NCBI GenBank assembly: GCA_029863705.1
Contig: JAOTUU010000004.1
Location: forward strand, 1 to 53,662
Direction of reading: 5' to 3'
Length of the DNA stretch: 53,662 nucleotides
DNA from: Gammaproteobacteria bacterium
Lineage (GTDB): Bacteria; Pseudomonadota; Gammaproteobacteria; Steroidobacterales; Woeseiaceae
In this document: positions 25,554-33,527 of the stretch, piece by piece
Layout: the number at the start of each line of letters is the position of its first letter
How positions within the stretch are numbered: the stretch's first letter is position 1
Translations under genes and position numbers: made by a program
The notes under the pieces: model-generated
What the model saw: only the letters and a program-made list of their open reading frames with translations
Told to the model about the DNA's origin: nothing
Database searches by the model: none

Positions 25554-26464
25554 TAATCGGGGTAAGTATCTGGCAGACCTTTGAACTTGCGGTGGACCCA
25601 AAAGTACTGTTCCGGACAGCACCGAATATGCTCTTCGAGAACCCGTACATATTGCTGCGTATCTTTGACGGCGTCCCCGCAGGGAAAGTCAATCAGAGGT
25701 GGCAAGATCCTTAGCAAATATCGTCCATCCGACTTTCTTTCCGGGAAGAAAGGAATGACCCACGCTTTGCCGAGGCGCGCCAGTGTTGATGTTGCGGTTG
25801 TGTGCATTGACGGCACACCGAAAAAAGGAACTACCTCCGCGCCCTTGCGGTTATAGCTTTGATCCGGTGCATACCAGACTATTCTGCCATTGCGCAGGCT
25901 TCGTACCATGCCCTTGATGTCTCGCTTTTCGATGGTGTTTTCGATGGATCGCTCGCGCCCCGTGAGCAGAATCTCCGTTATGAACGGACTGCGGTTCTTG
26001 CGATACACCGCGTCGATTCGTGGGGCGTTTAGCTTGAGTACACGGCCACTGAGTTCAAGTGTCGTAAAATGAGCACTCAACAAAATGACACCATTGCCTT
26101 CGTCGAGGGCTCTCTGCAGGTGTTCCAGGCCGATGATGTCAGTCAATTCAGTCAGGTGTTGGTCTGATGCCCAACGGCCAAGACCCATTTCGATCAAGGA
26201 CATGCCGAGCGCTTCGAAATGCTGCCGGGCAAGGGCATCGCGCTCTTCAGTCGACATGTTAGGAAAGCACAGTTCCAAATTTCGTTTGACGATCGCGCGG
26301 CGCTTGCCCGCCACGTGGTAACCAGCCTTGCCGATGTATCGCCCAATGCCCAGAGCCAGCTTGTGTGGAAGCCAGCATATGACGCGTAATAGCCCGAGCC
26401 CTAGCCAGGTCGGCCAGTACGCCGGAGCGACGTAGGAAGAAAGCGGTTTACGATTGTCAGCCAT
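25526..26464 (-). CDS. Lipid A biosynthesis acyltransferase (LpxL/HtrB family)
   Basis: This 312-residue inner-membrane enzyme adds a secondary acyl chain to Kdo2-lipid A. The N-terminal hydrophobic helix covers about residues 15-40. The catalytic H-x4-E motif is intact in SAHFTTLELSG near residue 130, followed by the VYRKNRSP and WYAPDQSYN stretches typical of LpxL/LpxM enzymes. Sequence reading cannot separate LpxL, LpxM and LpxP. It is convergent with kdkA, so two LPS genes lie side by side. Confidence 0.88.
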   Translation of the reverse strand: MADNRKPLSSYVAPAYWPTWLGLGLLRVICWLPHKLALGIGRYIGKAGYHVAGKRRAIVKRNLELCFPNMSTEERDALARQHFEALGMSLIEMGLGRWASDQHLTELTDIIGLEHLQRALDEGNGVILLSAHFTTLELSGRVLKLNAPRIDAVYRKNRSPFITEILLTGRERSIENTIEKRDIKGMVRSLRNGRIVWYAPDQSYNRKGAEVVPFFGVPSMHTTATSTLARLGKAWVIPFFPERKSDGRYLLRILPPLIDFPCGDAVKDTQQYVRVLEEHIRCCPEQYFWVHRKFKGLPDTYPDYYADFEASK

Positions 26465-26530
26465 CGCAGTTGGAGCTTATGAACAGCAATGGTGAGAGTC
26501 CAGCGATTTCGAAGTAGTCAGCGCAGGACG

Positions 26531-27832
26531 TTATTCAGACATGCCGTCGATGTAGTCATCAGGATCGGTAGCTTCTTCGTCCGGTGTCGGTATTTCCTCG
26601 ATGATCTCGGCCGGCGCCTCATCCGTCTGAATGCCGACATGGAATGCAGCAAACCCGGGCATTACGACCTGGTTGCGGGCCATGCCAATAATCCGACCCG
26701 CGTACGGCGACCGCACTTCCGCTCTCGCGTTGTTCATCGGGTCGGTAATCGTGCCAAGTAGCGTGCCCTTGCGCACGGTGCTTCCAAGGCTGACATCAGC
26801 CAGCAATATTCCGCCATTGTCGGCGCGCACCCACGAAGAACGATAATAAACAGGTTCAGGCCGACCCCAGGAACGGTTCTTCTTGATCATGCCGAGCGTA
26901 TAAACGAGGGTCTCGATACCCTTAACGCCATGTTTGACCTCGCTAAGCTCAAGCTGTGATGGGCCACCAGCCTCAAGTGTAACTGTCGGAATGCCAGCCC
27001 TGGTCGCGGCGTAACGCAATGTGCCAACCGCCGGAGTGCTGTGCAGGATTACCATTGAGCCAAGACCCTGCGTGAGCGTCACGACGTCGGGATCGCGAAG
27101 GTCGGCGCGTATCTGCGGCAGATTCGCGCGCTCGAACGAGCCAGTGTGAACGTCGATCAGGGCGTCGCAGCCCGCGATGACATTCATGAAGAAGGAGTGC
27201 GCAATTCGTGCGGCTGCACTGCCGTTGGGGTTGCCTGGAAAGTAGCGATTCAGGTCGCGACGGTCAGGAAGATAGCGCGAGCCACGCCGAAACCCCTGCA
27301 CGTTCACAATCGGTATTCCGATTACGGCACCCGAGACTTTCGACGGAACAAGGTCATGTAAAACCCGGCGAACCATCTCAATTCCGTTGAGTTCATCGCC
27401 GTGAACGGCCGCGGTCAGGCAAAGGGTCGGTCCCGGAAATGCGCCATTTACCACAAGTACTGGAGTTGAAACGGGCACACCTTCAAAGAGCTCTGTCGCC
27501 GACCAGGAAAGTCGTTCTGCAGATCCGGGCAGGATTTCTGCGCCAAGAAACTGCAGCGGTTCCGCGAGACCTTCCGCCGAGTTAACGGCATCGGCCAAAG
27601 GGATTGCCGGACGCTCTGCTACAACCGGATCGACCATTTCTTCCGCTGCAGCTGCAACTTCACTGGAACGCGAGTCGACGTCGTCGGTCGTATCTTCCAG
27701 GATGTCGGCGCCGTTATCGCCGGGATCGACAGCGACTTCGCCCGCCATCGCCAGGCTTGTAGCGAACACAAGCCAGGCCGCGCTGAAACAGGCAGCCAGT
27801 AAGGTCCGGGATGATCGGGTAAGTCTCGTCAT
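26531..27832 (-). CDS. Exported succinylglutamate desuccinylase/aspartoacylase-like protein
   Basis: This is an M14-type zinc deacylase-like protein of 433 residues. A signal peptide ends near S-L-A-M-A. An acidic low-complexity stretch (about 30-65) follows. The zinc site is AAVHGDELNG (H-x2-E) with DVHTGS as the third ligand. Substrate-binding RGSRYLPDRRDLNR and the catalytic Glu region VTLEAGG are present. A C-terminal beta domain of the biotinyl-lipoyl type ends in an acidic tail. The signal peptide is unusual, since most homologues are cytoplasmic. The substrate is unknown. ATG 27832 gives the signal peptide, although the frame opens at 27943. Confidence 0.82.
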   Translation of the reverse strand: MTRLTRSSRTLLAACFSAAWLVFATSLAMAGEVAVDPGDNGADILEDTTDDVDSRSSEVAAAAEEMVDPVVAERPAIPLADAVNSAEGLAEPLQFLGAEILPGSAERLSWSATELFEGVPVSTPVLVVNGAFPGPTLCLTAAVHGDELNGIEMVRRVLHDLVPSKVSGAVIGIPIVNVQGFRRGSRYLPDRRDLNRYFPGNPNGSAAARIAHSFFMNVIAGCDALIDVHTGSFERANLPQIRADLRDPDVVTLTQGLGSMVILHSTPAVGTLRYAATRAGIPTVTLEAGGPSQLELSEVKHGVKGIETLVYTLGMIKKNRSWGRPEPVYYRSSWVRADNGGILLADVSLGSTVRKGTLLGTITDPMNNARAEVRSPYAGRIIGMARNQVVMPGFAAFHVGIQTDEAPAEIIEEIPTPDEEATDPDDYIDGMSE

Positions 27833-27974
27833 GGGCTCGCGAGCCTCTTGTCCTTGCCAATAAAGACGTTGCTGTCGCTGGCAAGGCTCTTTAGCATGCT
27901 TAACAATAAGGTAATTTCCTGTATTTTTCTGTGAACTAATCAATAATTTACGATTGAAACTTGATTTAACTTAA

Positions 27975-29897
27975 ATGACAAGAAAAAATCGATATAGTTT
28001 ATTTCTGATCCTGCTCACCTTTGCTGTTGCAAATGCGGATGAGACATTTCCACAGCCCGCTGAACTGCAGCGCGATGTCGATTTTTGGGTAAGCATTTTC
28101 ACGCACTACAGAACTGATCAGGGTGTCTTGCATGACAATCGGAATCTGGCGGTTGTTTACGAGCGTGTAGACCTGCCGGCGAAGATGAGTCGCCGCGACC
28201 GTCAGCGTCAGGTCAAGCAACGGCGTGAAAAATTACAGGCCGTGCTCAGGACGCTGGCCAGCGGCAAGCGCAACGCCCTGAGCGCAGAAGAAGCACGCGT
28301 GTTGGCACTGTGGCCTGACGACGTAAGCAATTCGACGCTGAGGGCGGCGAGCAAACAGATCCGCTATCAGCAAGGCTTGAAGGATCGCTTTCAAGAGGGG
28401 TTGGTTCGCGCAGGCCGTTATCGCGCCCACATAGAAAAAGAGCTCTCTGCCCTCGGTGTACCGGTTGAACTGGCAGCATTGCCGCATGTTGAGTCTTCAT
28501 ATAATACGGATGCACGCTCGCACGTCGGTGCATCCGGTATATGGCAGTTCACGCGCAGCACGGGTCGAAGATTCATGCGTATTGATCACGTCATCGACGA
28601 ACGCAACGATCCGTTCGCCGCAACGCAGGCCGCCGCAAGACTTCTTGCTTACAACTATTCGATCACCGGCAATTGGCCTATGGCGATCACCGCTTACAAC
28701 CACGGTCTTGCCGGTGCGCGGCGCGCGATGCGCAAATACGGCGACACTGCGTATGCGGACATCCTGCGCAAGTACGACGGCAGGACCTTCGGATTTGCGT
28801 CAAGGAACTTCTATGTCGCATTTCTCGCGGCGAAGGAGGTCGATCAGAATGTGGAAAAGTACTTCCCTGGCCTGGCAGCAGCTCGTGCGACCGACTTCGA
28901 GGAAGCTAAACTGCCGGCCTATATCGCGGTCAAGGAACTGACCGCAGCGCTTGGCGTTACGCCGGGGCAACTGGCCGCGCACAACCTCGCTCTTCAGCCG
29001 ACGGTTTGGCAAGGCAGCAAGCACGTGCCAAAAGGTTTCGAAATTCGTTTGCCGAAGACGATGCTCGATGCGCCCATCGACAATCTCATCGCGGACATTC
29101 CAGGTGATAAATGGCAAACGGCGCAATTGCCGGACCTGTTCCATACGATTGCGCGAGGAGACACTTTGTCGCAGATCGCAGAGACTTATCACACGCGGGT
29201 TTCGACGCTCGTTGCTTTGAACGGTCTTGGCAGTGCGGGCCGTATTCGCGCCGGTCAGCGGCTGCGCTTGCCGGCAGCCGGGCCGGCACCGTCCGCCGTG
29301 GTTTCACAATCAACGCAGGCCGCCGCGGTCGAAGCCGCGGTCGTGGCTAATGTTGACGCGCCAGCCGAGGGTTCGGCGGGTGTTGAGGAGCCTGCGCCTT
29401 CCGCACTGATTGGTGGTCTCGCTTCATCGTTGTTGGGTACTTTGCAGACAGCCCTGTTGTCCGATCCGAGTGACTACAGCGTTGCGACTGACAAGACGAT
29501 CGAAGTGCACCCGCTTGAGACCTTGGGTCACTACGCGGATTGGCTCGGTATACGAACGCAGCGACTGCGCGACATCAACGGCCTGGCGTTTCGAACACCG
29601 GTCGACGTTGGTAATCGGATTCGTCTCGATCTGGACGTCGTCGACGCAAAGACCTTCGAGGATCGAAGGGTGGCATTCCACCGAACACAACAGGATGGCT
29701 TCTTCCGCAGCAACATTATTACGGGTGTCACAGAACATGTGATTTCCGAGGGTGAGTCCATCTGGATCCTCTCGCTCAGAAAATACGATGTGCCGGTGTG
29801 GCTGTTCCGGCAATACAATCCGGAGCTGGATTTGCACAATGTCAGGCCGGGCGTAACGGTCAGTTTTCCGCTACTGGCGCCGGTGGATGCTTCGTGA
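27975..29897 (+). CDS. mltD: Membrane-bound lytic murein transglycosylase D with LysM repeats
   Basis: This 640-residue envelope enzyme cleaves the glycan strands of peptidoglycan. A signal peptide comes first; no lipobox Cys is visible, so the lipid anchor of E. coli MltD may be missing. The transglycosylase domain has catalytic Glu in LPHVESSYN near residue 170, GASGIWQFTRSTGR and AYNHG. LysM modules follow near 385-430 (FHTIARGDTLSQIAETY), about 495-540, and about 585-630. An Ala/Val-rich linker separates the first two. The last eleven bases overlap the open frame of the next gene. Confidence 0.92.
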   Translation: MTRKNRYSLFLILLTFAVANADETFPQPAELQRDVDFWVSIFTHYRTDQGVLHDNRNLAVVYERVDLPAKMSRRDRQRQVKQRREKLQAVLRTLASGKRNALSAEEARVLALWPDDVSNSTLRAASKQIRYQQGLKDRFQEGLVRAGRYRAHIEKELSALGVPVELAALPHVESSYNTDARSHVGASGIWQFTRSTGRRFMRIDHVIDERNDPFAATQAAARLLAYNYSITGNWPMAITAYNHGLAGARRAMRKYGDTAYADILRKYDGRTFGFASRNFYVAFLAAKEVDQNVEKYFPGLAAARATDFEEAKLPAYIAVKELTAALGVTPGQLAAHNLALQPTVWQGSKHVPKGFEIRLPKTMLDAPIDNLIADIPGDKWQTAQLPDLFHTIARGDTLSQIAETYHTRVSTLVALNGLGSAGRIRAGQRLRLPAAGPAPSAVVSQSTQAAAVEAAVVANVDAPAEGSAGVEEPAPSALIGGLASSLLGTLQTALLSDPSDYSVATDKTIEVHPLETLGHYADWLGIRTQRLRDINGLAFRTPVDVGNRIRLDLDVVDAKTFEDRRVAFHRTQQDGFFRSNIITGVTEHVISEGESIWILSLRKYDVPVWLFRQYNPELDLHNVRPGVTVSFPLLAPVDAS

Positions 29898-29904
29898 TTC
29901 GACG

Positions 29905-30297
29905 ATGACACGACTCATTCTCATACGACTATTGCCGCTCGGACTGCTCTTTGTAGCAGCCGTGGTGTGGATCGATGATGTCCAGGAAGGTGGCCCGTAC
30001 GTAATGCGTAATTTATTGCCGCCGGCCATAATATTGTTGCTTGCAACATTTACCCTGGTTCGTGGCGCTGGCACGTGGACGGGAGCGGGGTGGCGTCTGC
30101 CAATGGGTACGCTCGGTTACTCCATCCCGGCGCTTGGACTGTCGATTTACCTGCACTACGCCTATTCGGTCAACCTGAATGATTTGTTTACTGACTCGGC
30201 GAGCCCCGGGCAGCTGTTTCGCTTTCTTCCCTTGTACACGCTTGTGGCTGGCGGTATCGGCTTCGCAATCGGCTGGATAGTCGGACGAAATTTGTGA
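29905..30297 (+). CDS. Hypothetical membrane protein
   Basis: This is a protein of about 130 residues with four predicted membrane helices (near 5-25, 37-55, 70-85 and 105-125) and no recognised motif. It follows mltD by eight bases and precedes an L,D-transpeptidase gene, so it sits in a cell-wall cluster. The start at 29905 is preferred; the frame opens at 29887. Confidence 0.6.
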   Translation: MTRLILIRLLPLGLLFVAAVVWIDDVQEGGPYVMRNLLPPAIILLLATFTLVRGAGTWTGAGWRLPMGTLGYSIPALGLSIYLHYAYSVNLNDLFTDSASPGQLFRFLPLYTLVAGGIGFAIGWIVGRNL

Positions 30298-30383
30298 ATG
30301 TCGACGTTTTACTGTTACACCGGTTTTGCTAGTCTTCCAGCAACCAACATTTCGCTAACAAGGTATATTCCAAACGCTTGCAA

Positions 30384-30890
30384 ATGATCAGGTCGCCACA
30401 ACGCATTATTTTCACCGTATTCCTGCTACTCACCTGGCAGGGCACGTCGTATGGCGGTCAATTCCCCGTTGCGGAGAAGATCATTGTTGAGAAAGCTGAG
30501 CGCAAATTGCACCTGATCATAGACGGCGAGCCGTTTCGTACTTTCGATATTGCATTAGGCATTCGTCCGGAGGGCGACAAGGAGCATGAGGGGGACTTCA
30601 AAACTCCGGAAGGTGCTTACTGGCTTGATACCCGCAATCCCGACAGTGAGTTTTTCTTGTCGATTCATGTTTCCTACCCGAATGTAGACGATGCACGACG
30701 AGCCAGATCCAAAGGTCTGGAGCCGGGCGGCGCGATCATGATCCACGGCCAGCCAAACGAGCCGACGCGGTCCGAGGCCTACTATCGTACCCAGGACTGG
30801 ACGAATGGCTGCATCGCAGTATCAAACTCCGACATGATTGATATTTGGCTCATGACGCCCGATAACACGCCAATCGAAATCAGACCCTGA
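30384..30890 (+). CDS. L,D-transpeptidase (YkuD domain) family protein
   Basis: This 168-residue exported enzyme has a signal peptide (about 26 residues) and a YkuD domain. The catalytic motif is intact: His in MIHGQP near 115 and Cys in DWTNGCIAVSN near 138. Such enzymes make L,D crosslinks or attach proteins to peptidoglycan. The short form without a binding domain resembles ErfK/YafK-like proteins, so the exact reaction is not certain. The ATG at 30384 is used instead of the TTG two codons upstream. Confidence 0.86.
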   Translation: MIRSPQRIIFTVFLLLTWQGTSYGGQFPVAEKIIVEKAERKLHLIIDGEPFRTFDIALGIRPEGDKEHEGDFKTPEGAYWLDTRNPDSEFFLSIHVSYPNVDDARRARSKGLEPGGAIMIHGQPNEPTRSEAYYRTQDWTNGCIAVSNSDMIDIWLMTPDNTPIEIRP

Positions 30891-30901
30891 CTGGCAATCC
30901 C

Positions 30902-32272
30902 TTGTCTAGTATCCAAACTGTAGACGCCGAGGTTCGGCCGGTAGGTAGCCTTGAGGTCCTCTCAAAGCTCGAAGTCGATCAGCTTCGCTGCAGCAGTGAG
31001 GGCGGCCTCTACACCCTGTTACGGCGTTGCATGCTCGCTGTCCTCAAGTCCGGCAGTAACGAGGACGACGCGCGTGCAATGCTCGAGCGCTATCGGGATT
31101 TCAGCGTCGGTTTCATCCAGCCGGACCGCGGACTCAAGCTGGCGTTACTTGGGGCGCCGAAAAGGGCTTTCGTCGACGGGAAGATGATTCGTGGCATCCG
31201 CGAACTGTTGTTTGCCGTGCTGCGGGACATCGTTTATACGCGCAACGAGATTGTCGATAGCGGTCGCTTCGACCTGGAATCGAGTGGCGGCATCACTGAC
31301 GCGGTGTTTCATATCGTCCGCAATGCCGGGCTGCTGGCGGTGCCCGCCGAAGTAGACCTGGTGGTCTGCTGGGGCGGCCACGCAATCAGCCGTGACGAGT
31401 ATGACTACACCAAGCTGGTCGGTTACGAGCTCGGGCTGAGGGGCCTGAATGTTTGTACGGGATGTGGTCCCGGTGCCATGAAAGGGCCGATGAAGGGCGC
31501 GACGATAGGTCATGCCAAACAACGTATTCGCAATGGCCGCTACGTCGGCATCACGGAGCCGGGCATCATCGCTGCCGAGTCGCCGAACCCAATCGTCAAT
31601 TCGTTGGTAATCATGCCGGACATGGAGAAACGGCTTGAAGCATTCGTTCGGGTTGGACATGGCATTGTCGTCTTTCCAGGCGGCGTCGGAACAGCCGAAG
31701 AGATCCTCTTCCTGCTGGGTGTACTTTTGCACCCGGATAACCGGGAGCAACCCATTCCGATGGTCATGACCGGGCCGCCGTCCGCAGAGCCGTATTTTCG
31801 AAAGATTGACGAATTCGTCGGAGCAACCCTGGGTCCGGAAGCACAACAACGTTACTCCATTGTCATAGACGATCCGAGTCGGGTGGCGCGCATGGTGCAC
31901 TCGTCGCTGAGTGATGTGCGCGATTTTCGAACCCAGCACGGTGACGCTTATTACTTTAACTGGCGTCTTGCCATCGATACAGAATTTCAAAAGCCGTTCA
32001 AAGCGACTCACGATTCGATGAGTGCTCTTGAGATCCACGAGGACCTGCCGCGGCACATTCTTGCGGCCAATCTGCGGCGCGCCTTTTCAGGGATTGTGTC
32101 GGGTAACGTTCGTGAAGATACGGCGGTGCTTATCGGTCAGCGTGGCCCCTTCGAAATCAACGGCTCAGCATCGATCATGCAGTTGATGGACGATTTGCTG
32201 GCTGCTTTTGTCGAGCAACAACGCATGAAAATCTCTGGTGGTGATTACTCACCTTGTTATCGCGTGTCCTGA
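30902..32272 (+). CDS. ppnN: Nucleotide 5'-monophosphate nucleosidase PpnN (YgdH), LOG family
   Basis: PpnN hydrolyses purine and pyrimidine nucleoside monophosphates to base and ribose-5-phosphate; in E. coli it is stimulated by ppGpp. The 456 residues match E. coli PpnN over their whole length: PVGSLEVLSKLEVD at the start, VVCWGGHAIS, CTGCGPGAMKGPMKGA, and the Rossmann signature PGGVGTAEE near residue 260. The start is a TTG at 30902, 11 bases after the L,D-transpeptidase stop. Confidence 0.92.
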   Translation: MSSIQTVDAEVRPVGSLEVLSKLEVDQLRCSSEGGLYTLLRRCMLAVLKSGSNEDDARAMLERYRDFSVGFIQPDRGLKLALLGAPKRAFVDGKMIRGIRELLFAVLRDIVYTRNEIVDSGRFDLESSGGITDAVFHIVRNAGLLAVPAEVDLVVCWGGHAISRDEYDYTKLVGYELGLRGLNVCTGCGPGAMKGPMKGATIGHAKQRIRNGRYVGITEPGIIAAESPNPIVNSLVIMPDMEKRLEAFVRVGHGIVVFPGGVGTAEEILFLLGVLLHPDNREQPIPMVMTGPPSAEPYFRKIDEFVGATLGPEAQQRYSIVIDDPSRVARMVHSSLSDVRDFRTQHGDAYYFNWRLAIDTEFQKPFKATHDSMSALEIHEDLPRHILAANLRRAFSGIVSGNVREDTAVLIGQRGPFEINGSASIMQLMDDLLAAFVEQQRMKISGGDYSPCYRVS

Positions 32273-32376
32273 CTTTGCTCTCCGATTAATGTCGTTTGCA
32301 CGAGTTATTCGTCGCACAATAAGCGTGATTAAGTAAAAACGCGATATAACATATTGAAAAATAAGTAAAAAAGACC

Positions 32377-32398
32377 GAACTGCATTGTGATGCAGTTC
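32377..32398. repeat. Perfect 9-bp hairpin
   Basis: GAACTGCAT-TGTG-ATGCAGTTC lies in the A/T-rich 184-base gap between ppnN and the next small gene. There is no T-run, so it may be a leader hairpin for the downstream gene rather than a strong terminator. Confidence 0.5.
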
Positions 32399-32456
32399 CT
32401 GTGATTTATTCGGTGAGACGCATAGCATTTGTTCAAAGGACTTACTGAGCAAAGAC

Positions 32457-32732
32457 ATGCCAGATAGCAAGCACCTTCGATGGATGGACGACTACAGCAC
32501 GGATGCAACGTCGCCAGCCGATGAATCGACTGAGGCGATAACGCCAAGCCAGCCAGCTGCGAACGATGCGGACGGATGGAAGCAGTATCGTAAGTGGATA
32601 TCCAAGGCACCGGCACCTCGCGGCCGTCGTGTCGGAATTGATCCGGCGCTGTACACGTGGAAGGGCTATCGCAATTGGTCCGAACAAGTGAAACGCGACT
32701 GGCAACCCGAACCAGGTGATGACGCCGAATAG
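32457..32732 (+). CDS. Hypothetical acidic soluble protein
   Basis: This is a 91-residue hydrophilic protein with an acidic, Ser/Thr-rich first half and a Trp/Lys/Arg-rich second half (W-K-Q-Y-R-K-W, Y-T-W-K-G-Y-R-N-W). It has no signal or membrane segment. I do not recognise a family. A strong terminator follows directly. Confidence 0.55.
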   Translation: MPDSKHLRWMDDYSTDATSPADESTEAITPSQPAANDADGWKQYRKWISKAPAPRGRRVGIDPALYTWKGYRNWSEQVKRDWQPEPGDDAE

Positions 32733-32761
32733 ACTTCAAGGTAGACTGGAACTAATTTTAA

Positions 32762-32790
32762 AACGCCGACTTTTTGTCGGCGTTTTTTTT
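32762..32790 (+). terminator. Strong rho-independent terminator
   Basis: AACGCCGAC and GTCGGCGTT form a perfect 9-bp stem with a TTTTT loop, followed by a further six T. It ends transcription of the 91-residue protein gene. Confidence 0.9.
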
Positions 32791-32919
32791 GCGAAGTTTT
32801 AAAGGGCAGCAAGTGTGATGACAGTCACTAATTTTATGTCGACCCGGCGTCATTCAGAAGCGGTACTGCGTCTGATTTTTCGAGATTAGACAGGTCACTC
32901 GACAACTTCTAAACGAAGC

Positions 32920-32943
32920 TGTGATCTGCCTCACGGAGGCAGA
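32920..32943. promoter_or_regulatory. CRP-like site overlapping an 8-bp hairpin
   Basis: TGTGA-TCTGCC-TCACG (32920-32935) matches the CRP/Vfr consensus TGTGA-N6-TCACA in nine of ten defined positions. The same bases form TCTGCCTC-ACG-GAGGCAGA (32925-32943). It lies about 65 bases before the 63-residue protein gene. Confidence 0.5.
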
Positions 32944-32998
32944 GCATTTAGCTACTTATAGTCGATCTTACTGATGCTTTCAAAGCGATTTAAATAGT

Positions 32999-33190
32999 AT
33001 GTCAAATAAGTACAAGGAAACTGAGTCGCCAGTGGTTTTTCTTAAAAATGAAGCCGCCAGGCAGCGTTGGGAATTGTTCCATCGGGCTATCGCTCACGCG
33101 AAACAATCGAACAACGACACGCTGAATGAGGCGGATCCGAACGCGGTCGACGCCGAAAGCATTCGTCCTCTGCTAACTATCGTTCGCTAG
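32999..33190 (+). CDS. Hypothetical 63-residue protein
   Basis: This is a small hydrophilic protein with a helical, charged middle (N-E-A-A-R-Q-R-W-E-L-F-H-R-A) and no signal. I do not recognise a family. It precedes the 82-residue membrane protein gene by nine bases, so they are probably cotranscribed, perhaps under the CRP-like site. Confidence 0.5.
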   Translation: MSNKYKETESPVVFLKNEAARQRWELFHRAIAHAKQSNNDTLNEADPNAVDAESIRPLLTIVR

Positions 33191-33199
33191 CGGATTAGC

Positions 33200-33448
33200 A
33201 TGGAACGGTTAATTCAATGGCTTGATGACCTGGACGACCTCGTCTATATGCTTGGCCTCGTCGGTGAGAGATTTCGCAGAGGTCTTAGGTCATTGTTAAT
33301 GACCTGTTTCTTACTAACCATCCAGATTGGCGGCGTCCTGCTCGCTTTGCGGCATCCGCCACTTGCTATGGCCACAGCGATGCTCCTGTTCGTGTCTCTT
33401 TTCTACCATTCGGTTACTTCATCCCATCAGCCCCTTGAAATAGGCTGA
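33200..33448 (+). CDS. Hypothetical small membrane protein
   Basis: This is an 82-residue protein with an amphipathic N-terminus (L-D-D-L-D-D-L-V-Y) and two membrane helices (about 31-50 and 55-72). No family is recognised. Its last 15 bases contain the -35 element of the htpG heat-shock promoter. Confidence 0.55.
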   Translation: MERLIQWLDDLDDLVYMLGLVGERFRRGLRSLLMTCFLLTIQIGGVLLALRHPPLAMATAMLLFVSLFYHSVTSSHQPLEIG

Positions 33449-33459
33449 CAAGCCCCTAT
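33434..33459 (+). promoter_or_regulatory. Sigma-32 heat-shock promoter of htpG
   Basis: CTTGAAA (33434-33440) and CCCCTAT (33453-33459) are separated by 12 bases. They match the sigma-32 consensus (CTTGAAA / CCCCATNT) closely and lie about 70 bases before the htpG start. Confidence 0.78.
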
Positions 33460-33527
33460 CGTGTCTGACTCGATGCTGCCGAATTTCGTCGGTGGCACAG
33501 CGATATTGATGTGGGAGAGATACAGGC

